Assembly (NCBI GenBank): GCA_016192145.1
Contig: JACPUT010000016.1
Location: forward strand, 19,482-83,481
Direction: 5' to 3'
From: Acidobacteriota bacterium
GTDB taxonomy: Bacteria > Acidobacteriota > Holophagae > Holophagales > Holophagaceae
Length of the DNA: 64,000 nt
Positions within the stretch are counted from its first letter, which is position 1, and each line of letters opens with the position of its first letter. Below, one piece after another: positions 58,554-64,000 of the stretch. Position numbers and translations under genes: made by a program. The notes beneath the pieces are model-generated. The model had not been told where the DNA came from. It saw only the letters and a list, made by a program, of their open reading frames with translations, and did no database searches.

Positions 58554-59170
58554 GGCACTGGCCGTTCTACTTGGCCACAGGAGTGCTATTTGCTCTGTTC
58601 CTGATCTCTTCGATTTGGGACGTGCTCATCCCAACACCTGGCTATCGGATGTGGTGTCTCCTCTTCGCTGCGGGCGCCTTTTTGCTCCCACACCTTGACG
58701 GTGTATTGGGGAACATCACGCTTTTCAGAGCATCCCCAAAGGGTGGCATTGAGATACGACGCCAAACAGCTCATGCTGAACGTGCTGCAGTGAAAACACT
58801 GAATTCTCTGGCGAAGGTGTTCAAAGTGAATGTAGCGGGGCCACAGCAACTTGCCGCTCCCGAGCGTTCCCCAAGGGAACCTTGGAGGGAAATGATGCGT
58901 GTGTCCGAACTCCTGTCCCAGCGCATGGCGGAAAAGCTCAATGAAGACCCCTCCCTACTTGCAGAAATCCCCTTCCCGAGCGCTGTGCGCCTTGCAGCAT
59001 CCAAGGGGCTTCTCACAAATCGGCAGGAACAAGCGTTAATCGACTTCAACGACACGCGCCAAACCCTGATCGAACTTTGCTGGCGACTGAAAGGTGACAC
59101 CCCAATCTCTGTGATAGAGAAGGTATGGAGCTTAGTAGCGGCGGGAGAGCAGGTCGCGAAAATCATCTAG
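58550..59170 (+). CDS. Hypothetical membrane protein (island operon)
   Basis: A 206-residue protein with two N-terminal membrane helices (FYLATGVLFALFLISSIW and MWCLLFAAGAFLLPHL). A cytoplasmic helical domain of ~140 residues contains RMAEKLNEDPSLLAEIPFPS and ALIDFNDTRQTLIELCWRLK. Its GTG start overlaps the stop of the previous gene (GTGA), so the two are translated together. No family is recognised. Confidence 0.7.
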   Translation: MRHWPFYLATGVLFALFLISSIWDVLIPTPGYRMWCLLFAAGAFLLPHLDGVLGNITLFRASPKGGIEIRRQTAHAERAAVKTLNSLAKVFKVNVAGPQQLAAPERSPREPWREMMRVSELLSQRMAEKLNEDPSLLAEIPFPSAVRLAASKGLLTNRQEQALIDFNDTRQTLIELCWRLKGDTPISVIEKVWSLVAAGEQVAKII

Positions 59171-59236
59171 ATGCTTTTTCTCCTTCTGGGTGATGTAACA
59201 ACTCACATGCATGGCAAGACACAGCCAGCGCCACAT

Positions 59237-59683
59237 TCAGCCATCCGAAGTTCGCTGAATTCCTTTCAGGAACCCCAATGGGTTCGCTGCGTACAGGGCA
59301 GCGCTTGACCCCAACAGGGCAGCCCTAAGTTCGAATTCAGTAGCTTCCAGAACTTCACCTTCCTCTGAAAGCAACTTGCATCCCGTTTCCTCCGCAAGCC
59401 AAAGCACCGTGTCAAAGAAGTTCGGGTCGGGCTCGCACAGGTTAAATCGGATTCGCACCCCGCCAACATTCCCCACTTCCAATCGATTGCCTTGGTACGG
59501 CCCCCAACCAAGGATGTCTCCGCACCAACTCTCACCCGGGGTTAGGCGCTTGTCCAAGGCGAATACCATCTCTCGCGAAACCTGGGGCTCCCACCAATCC
59601 TCGCCCAGGTGAACTGGGCAGTCCCCAGCCGTCTTCAACGCCTCACGAGAGATCAAGTAGAAGGTTGCTTGCCAAGTCGCCAT
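59237..59683 (-). CDS. Hypothetical protein
   Basis: A 148-residue protein with no recognised family. It is Trp-rich at the N-terminus (MATWQATFYLISREAL; EDWWEPQVSREMVF) and contains GWGPYQGNRLEVGNVGGVRI. AGGAG stands eight bases before the ATG at 59683, which is preferred to a longer reading. It is convergent with the membrane protein gene. Confidence 0.6.
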   Translation of the reverse strand: MATWQATFYLISREALKTAGDCPVHLGEDWWEPQVSREMVFALDKRLTPGESWCGDILGWGPYQGNRLEVGNVGGVRIRFNLCEPDPNFFDTVLWLAEETGCKLLSEEGEVLEATEFELRAALLGSSAALYAANPLGFLKGIQRTSDG

Positions 59684-60011
59684 CTCACTTCTCCTCGGAT
59701 CTACTAGCCCAGAGGACCGCCAGGATCGCTCCGTCCCTCCTATGTGTCCAGCAGATCTAGACCTGCCACCATTTGAATGAAATGAGGGACGATCCGATCT
59801 TTCCAATTGGCACGACGCTCACGCAACTGCGCAAGGATTCCTGGAGTTTAGAGCCCCCCCCAGTGCTCTTGTCGTTGCCTTACCTGTGTGCACGGGCGGG
59901 CCCAATCGCCCAGATTGACACGTTTCTCGGTCGGACATTTTTCGGCGCTGCAGAGTCGAGACCACCATTGGATAGTCCAATGGTTCATCATTCGAAACCT
60001 GAGGATTGAAC

Positions 60012-60701
60012 ATGCCCGATGTCCCGCCCCTTCCCCACGGCGTCAAAAAGCTAGACCTACAGACGGCTGTACTCACCTTTCTCGACGACAAGTTGTTCTA
60101 CGCCATCAAAGGATCAACCGAACACGTCACGGTTCAGTTTGGTCCCCATTCTAAACAGCTGGACGTCCATCGGACTCGCAGGACCACTGGGGGGATCGAA
60201 GATTATGAAACATTGTTACGAATTCCCCATGACCGATTAGCACCCCTATTGGAATCGGTAGGAAAGGACTTTCTGCCGAAGGTGTGGTCGCTCTTCCGCC
60301 CCCTTCGGATCGGGTGGATGGCACGCCATCGCATTGGCGCCGAACCTGCGTTTTTCCCTGTCGAATCCGATTGGGAACAGATCACCACGGTGCGTAAAAA
60401 GCGCCTGTATGTGGACGCGGAGAAACTGGTCAAACACATGGGCAAGCTCGACTACCTGGAGGACCTCTTGGACCTTCCTGATGGACGCGCCTTTTCGCTC
60501 ATCAGCTACAAAAAGGCCTTCAAGATCATCGGCTTCGGGATCAAGGTCACCGACTCAAATGGAAGGCCACGGTTGCGCTGGTGTTCAAATCGGCGCCTCA
60601 GGAAGGAATTCACCGCGCTTCTTAAAAGGCACATCCCTTCATTCGAAGAAGCGATGACTAGGAGTGCTCAAGCGGAGATAGGCAGCCCTCATTCGGATTA
60701 A
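60012..60701 (+). CDS. Hypothetical protein
   Basis: A 229-residue, basic protein without a recognised family. GAGGA lies six bases before the ATG. Segments such as LFRPLRIGWMARHRIGAEPA and RLRKEFTALLKRHIPSFEEA suggest a mixed alpha/beta soluble protein. Codon use is island-like. It stands alone between two oppositely oriented genes. Confidence 0.6.
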   Translation: MPDVPPLPHGVKKLDLQTAVLTFLDDKLFYAIKGSTEHVTVQFGPHSKQLDVHRTRRTTGGIEDYETLLRIPHDRLAPLLESVGKDFLPKVWSLFRPLRIGWMARHRIGAEPAFFPVESDWEQITTVRKKRLYVDAEKLVKHMGKLDYLEDLLDLPDGRAFSLISYKKAFKIIGFGIKVTDSNGRPRLRWCSNRRLRKEFTALLKRHIPSFEEAMTRSAQAEIGSPHSD

Positions 60702-60868
60702 ATCAGGGGTACCCCACACTTCATCAGGTACTCCGGGCACGCCTTCCATCCGCTTTTCCCGCTTCATCTGATGCAAGCAGGCACAGCGTTTCAAACGTGG
60801 GCATTCAAGTCGGTGTCAAACTCTACGAACTGCCTTGAATGCACCGCGTGGCCTTCCTGCAGAAGCGA

Positions 60869-61672
60869 TTAAATCAAAGGTGTCGAGTCCGTGCCTGGCT
60901 CTTCCATTTCAATAGACATCGGTCCATAGAAAGCGTTCTTGCGCATGACCGAAGTCTTCACCCCGTAGGTTTGTTTCAAGTACTGCCAATTGGCCTGCGG
61001 GTTGCGACCGCCTTCAATATCAATCGGAATCAGAAACGCTTTCCCATCCGCTTCCTTTTCTTCCGGGTCTACCACTGCATTTGCCCGATGGAGCCACTTG
61101 TACAGATAGGACTTCTTGAACTGATCCTTATTCTTCGATAAGCAATTCAAGAGGAGTTGGCCGGCTTCGATGTTGCCAAGGATGACCGCATCAAGATGAG
61201 GAGTCCGTTCGAACTCACTCCGACCATAATGGAAGCAGTCTCTGGCCACAGGTGGCGTTTCACTGTCTTGGATCACCACGAGGCGCGCAAGACCGAAGAA
61301 ACGGATTTTCAGGCATTCCAATACGAAATCGGCATCCCCATGAGGCGCGACGACCCATAGGATTCGGAAAGCATTCGAGGGTGCTGGAGTTGCGATCAGT
61401 TGGGCATAGGCGACCTGGATCATGCTCGAAAGAGCGTTCCACGGTTGGACATCACGGCTATGGGTGCCGGCACCCTTCGATCTGGCCATCTGTACCAACT
61501 CTAACCACCCGGTATGCGCGCTTCTGTTCTTCGCTTCAACGATGTATGTTTCCTGCTGAAAAGTAGCCAACAAATCAGCGCGCTTTTCATTCTGAACAAC
61601 TTTGATGTCTCGGACATCTAGGCCGATAGCGTCAAGGCATTGACGGGCATGTTCTGTTGAGAATTCGCGCAT
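60869..61672 (-). CDS. PD-(D/E)XK-like nuclease-fold protein
   Basis: A 267-residue protein. Near the N-terminus KRADLLATFQQETYIVEAKN gives the D33...E46-A-K48 pattern of PD-(D/E)XK enzymes. The central part is helical (SSMIQVAYAQLIAT) with strands FRILWVVAPHGDADF and RLVVIQDS. The C-terminal ~70 residues are unassigned. It may be a restriction-type or repair nuclease; no methylase is present in the window. The ATG at 61672 lacks a good ribosome site; in-frame starts up to 61804 exist, the latter overlapping an upstream small ORF. Confidence 0.6.
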   Translation of the reverse strand: MREFSTEHARQCLDAIGLDVRDIKVVQNEKRADLLATFQQETYIVEAKNRSAHTGWLELVQMARSKGAGTHSRDVQPWNALSSMIQVAYAQLIATPAPSNAFRILWVVAPHGDADFVLECLKIRFFGLARLVVIQDSETPPVARDCFHYGRSEFERTPHLDAVILGNIEAGQLLLNCLSKNKDQFKKSYLYKWLHRANAVVDPEEKEADGKAFLIPIDIEGGRNPQANWQYLKQTYGVKTSVMRKNAFYGPMSIEMEEPGTDSTPLI

Positions 61673-61796
61673 GGGATGCCGGATTGGGATGAAACGAGTT
61701 GGGGGACCAGTTTGGATTCGTTCGATGAGGAATGTCCCAGCGAAGTGACCGCCAGACCGGTTCCAAACATTCATCGGGCGACGACAGGAAAACCTC

Positions 61797-62042
61797 TTAG
61801 ACACTGTCCGAGTCAGGCGATTGTTGGCTCAAGAGGTCTTCCACCTTGGATTTCTCCGAGGCGGGAAAAGGCGGTGGAGCTTCTTCACCGGGATTGCATT
61901 TCTTCACCGGAATAGCGCCACTCGTCTCCGTGCACTCATTCTCTCGGGTCGGGCCGATGGCTTCACTCTCGTTAGATCCTTCCGCGTTCGAAAGTTTTCC
62001 GCCCGGGAACGACCTCTTGCCGATTCTGGATGACCAATTCAT
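61797..62042 (-). CDS. Possible small Ser/Glu-rich protein
   Basis: An 81-codon ORF rich in Ser, Glu, Pro and Lys, disordered by composition (PGEEAPPPFPASEKSKVEDL). Its stop overlaps the upstream-most GTG of the nuclease-like frame by eight bases, so the two could be coupled. No ribosome site is convincing. It may not be a gene. Confidence 0.3.
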   Translation of the reverse strand: MNWSSRIGKRSFPGGKLSNAEGSNESEAIGPTRENECTETSGAIPVKKCNPGEEAPPPFPASEKSKVEDLLSQQSPDSDSV

Positions 62043-62181
62043 TCATCAATCATCGGCTCGATGTTCATGAGATTCAAGGCACCGAAGCCGTGGATGGGAG
62101 TTTGGCTTGGGATTTTGGAGATGGATCAAGAGGCTGTTTGGGCAACGCCCACCCGATCTAAGGAATTGGGATTAATCCATG

Positions 62182-62841
62182 TCAACCAAAGATGATTTGC
62201 CGATCACATCCGGCTTCGCTTTCCACCTGCGTACCCGGCCAAGCACGCAAAACCCCGCCAACACGCACGCCGCTTGGGACTACTGTGAGTTGCTTGCACC
62301 CACGTACATCAAGCTCGCCTGCCACGTTCATGGAATTTGGCAAATTCCGAAGAGAGGCGCAGCAGAGCAGGCCCATTGAACCGCCCACCACGATGCCTTC
62401 ACCGAGGGATTCCAAAGCTTCACATCCCACCAACGACAAGTCGCCATCGACACGAAGACCCATTGGTAGGCTGTTGAGCCAAGGCAAGCGGGTTAGGTAG
62501 AGATCCCCTTCAACATGGCGACCTTGCAACCACTCGGTGAGTAGGCCTTGAGCCAGTTGCGGGGAGGATCGTGCAAGCGCACACAGCACCTCCACCACTT
62601 CATGGGGAGCCGTATCCTGCGCCAAGACCATACCCCACTCTTGCGAAGCGGCCTCGGGACCCATCTTCGCGGACACCATTCCAATGGATTCCCACTTTGG
62701 CACCCCGGTAGCTTCGAAGCATCGAATGGCGGCCTGTTGTGATTCAAGGCCCGCGGCGGCACCTTCGGGCACCTGGCCGACCGTGAAGCCTTCGCTGCCT
62801 TCCTGGCCAATTTGGCGGGTTTCAGTTCGCCTTGGATTCAT
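62182..62841 (-). CDS. Leucine-rich-repeat-like protein
   Basis: A 219-residue protein. The C-terminal ~100 residues are short repeats of ~20: LYLTRLPWLNSLPMGLRVDG, DLSLVGCEALESLGEGIVVG, ASLRNLPNSMNVAGELDVRG, CKQLTVVPSGVRVGGVL. They look like an irregular LRR or beta-solenoid. The N-terminal ~110 residues are helical (EVVEVLCALARSSPQLAQGL). AAGGGG lies seven bases before the ATG. Interaction or effector roles are possible, unproven. Confidence 0.65.
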   Translation of the reverse strand: MNPRRTETRQIGQEGSEGFTVGQVPEGAAAGLESQQAAIRCFEATGVPKWESIGMVSAKMGPEAASQEWGMVLAQDTAPHEVVEVLCALARSSPQLAQGLLTEWLQGRHVEGDLYLTRLPWLNSLPMGLRVDGDLSLVGCEALESLGEGIVVGGSMGLLCCASLRNLPNSMNVAGELDVRGCKQLTVVPSGVRVGGVLRAWPGTQVESEAGCDRQIIFG

Positions 62842-62993
62842 ATCGATCCCCTTTAAGCCTAGGATCGCCAGGGGAACTGCATTCACCGGTTGCTATTTTC
62901 TTCGCGAAGATTTCGAGTCCATACCCGGGTTGAAAGCCACTTTGTTTACAGATGAAGAGGAACGGCCAATCTGGATGTTTTCGCGAGGATCCA

Positions 62994-63977
62994 ATGGCTG
63001 ACGAGCAACCCTTTCACGAAAACGATCTGGATCGAGCCATCGGATCTTTTATCCGACACTGCCGGCACGAACGAAATTTCAGCCCGCACAGCGTGAAGGC
63101 TTATGACGGTGACTTAACCAAATTTGCGGAATTCGTAGGGTGTACCTGCGAACAAGCCTCCATCACAAAGGTGGATCGCGAAGTCATCCGAGCGTTCATC
63201 CAGCAGCTCGCTGGATTCAAGCCGCGCACCATCCGAAGAAAAATCGCCTCCTTAAAGTCTTTCTTCAAGCATGCGGAGCAGGAAGGAACCATCCCCCTGA
63301 ACCCAATGGTCAACCTGTCTTCCGCAATCAAGATTGGACGGCCCATCCCACGATCCATAAGCTTGCCTACGATCCAGCGTTTAATTACGGCCGCCCACGC
63401 CTCCGCTGCCAATTCGTGCATGAGCACAGCGCGCATGAGCCTTGAATCCGTGCGAGACCTTGTTGTCATTGAATTGCTTTTCACGTCAGGGGTTCGCGTC
63501 GCAGAGCTTTCCTCGTTAAGGCGCGACGACATCGACACCGAAGAAGGAACGCTCCGAATTCTGGGCAAGGGTTCCCGAGAGCGGATCATTCCGATCTGCG
63601 GAACCGAGACGATTGCAGCCGTGAAGAGATACTGCGAATTGACGACAACTACGTCCAAGGCAAGCCCATGGATGTTTTTGAACCGAAGAGGCAATCGGCT
63701 TTCTGAACAATCGATTAGAGGGATTCTAAGAAAGATTGCCACCCCTATCGGAATCAACCAGATCACCCCTCACATGTTCCGGCATTCCGTGGCCACCTTG
63801 CTTCTCGAACAGGGAGCCGACCTTCGCTACATCCAGGCATTCCTTGGACACAGTTCAATCGCAACCACGACCATCTACACGCATGTTGCCCAAGCAGCCC
63901 ATCGGAGGGTGTTAGAAGCCAATCACCCGAGAAGGTTGTTCTCAGTGGAGGGACCCATGGGTGCTGCTGGGCAGTGA
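62994..63977 (+). CDS. Tyrosine recombinase (XerC/D-like integrase)
   Basis: A 327-residue phage-integrase-family recombinase. It has a SAM-like N-terminal core-binding domain (~10-100, with NFSPHSVKAYDGDL and KPRTIRRKIASLKSFF) and a catalytic domain with Arg168 (SGVRVAEL), Lys192 (GKGSRERIIP), His260 and Arg263 (HMFRH), His286 (LGHSSI) and nucleophile Tyr295 (TTIYTHV). All key residues are present. GAGGA precedes the ATG at 62994. Presumably it catalysed insertion of the island into radC. Confidence 0.92.
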   Translation: MADEQPFHENDLDRAIGSFIRHCRHERNFSPHSVKAYDGDLTKFAEFVGCTCEQASITKVDREVIRAFIQQLAGFKPRTIRRKIASLKSFFKHAEQEGTIPLNPMVNLSSAIKIGRPIPRSISLPTIQRLITAAHASAANSCMSTARMSLESVRDLVVIELLFTSGVRVAELSSLRRDDIDTEEGTLRILGKGSRERIIPICGTETIAAVKRYCELTTTTSKASPWMFLNRRGNRLSEQSIRGILRKIATPIGINQITPHMFRHSVATLLLEQGADLRYIQAFLGHSSIATTTIYTHVAQAAHRRVLEANHPRRLFSVEGPMGAAGQ

Positions 63978-64000
63978 ATGAAGGATAACAAAAGGTTATC
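63978..64000 (+). CDS. Start of a further ORF, cut by the window edge
   Basis: An ATG directly follows the recombinase stop (TGAATG) and reads M-K-D-N-K-R-L to the edge. Such coupling is typical of recombinase gene pairs or trios, so a second recombinase is a possibility. Seven codons cannot show it. The last 17 bases also form GATAAC-AAAAG-GTTATC. Confidence 0.3.

Larger units (their letters stand above)
56378..64000. mobile_element. Left part of a genomic island inserted in radC
   Basis: From 56378 to the right edge the GC content falls, third codon positions are much less biased, and nearly all genes are unfamiliar. One boundary is the truncated radC. A tyrosine recombinase lies at 62994-63977. 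The other boundary, and presumably the 5' part of radC, lies outside the window. Confidence 0.8.

Overview
The window is a GC-rich bacterial chromosome segment. A complete flagellar basal-body/hook/switch gene set, FlhF/FlhG/FliA, Omp85- and TonB-type outer-membrane proteins, hemerythrins and a citrate synthase point to a motile Gram-negative. The gene content resembles Acidobacteriota of the Holophagae/Geothrix type; that placement is inference from gene style, not from a marker search.

Layout. 1-6044 (minus strand) is a flagellar operon flgB-flgC-fliE-fliF-fliG-fliH-fliI, with fliI cut by the left edge, a ~270-bp MITE-like element between fliE and fliF, and a very good sigma-54 type promoter in front of flgB. 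6190-12181 holds a STAS anti-sigma antagonist, a large Omp85/BamA-like protein, a TonB-dependent receptor and a DUF1289 protein, then tRNA-Val. 12492-15854 holds divergent glmS and gltA. 15912-26606 (minus) is a second flagellar cluster: flhA-flhF-flhG-fliA-fliM-fliN/Y, headed by a propeller-sensor histidine kinase. 26844-31738 has yraN and several envelope or unknown proteins plus a DnaQ-like exonuclease. 31913-36180 is a third flagellar cluster (motE-like, fliK, flgD, flgE). 36306-56173 is mostly housekeeping and envelope genes: ispG, yidD, plsC, a Ser/Thr kinase with TPRs, a Yip1-like protein, an enoyl-CoA hydratase homologue, miaA, an OmpA protein, a giant Ig-repeat protein, a response regulator, NudL-like Nudix and relA/spoT. 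Two tRNA-Ser genes and two overlapping hemerythrin genes follow.

At about 56377 the character changes abruptly. A radC gene is represented only by its last ~37 codons, and everything to the right has lower GC, looser codon use and mostly unrecognised genes (GIY-YIG protein, membrane protein, PD-(D/E)XK-like nuclease, LRR-like protein). A tyrosine recombinase sits at the right edge. I read this as the left part of a genomic island inserted in radC.

Non-coding features are unusually rich. Each of the three tRNA genes is followed by the same kind of cassette: terminator hairpin, inverted copy of the tRNA 3' region, shared boxes, then a second direct copy of the tRNA 3' end. Several intergenic spaces carry inverted arrays of 7- or 9-bp tandem units. 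A 70-bp duplication of the yraN 3' end is also present. The tRNA cassette and the radC island are the observations most worth follow-up.
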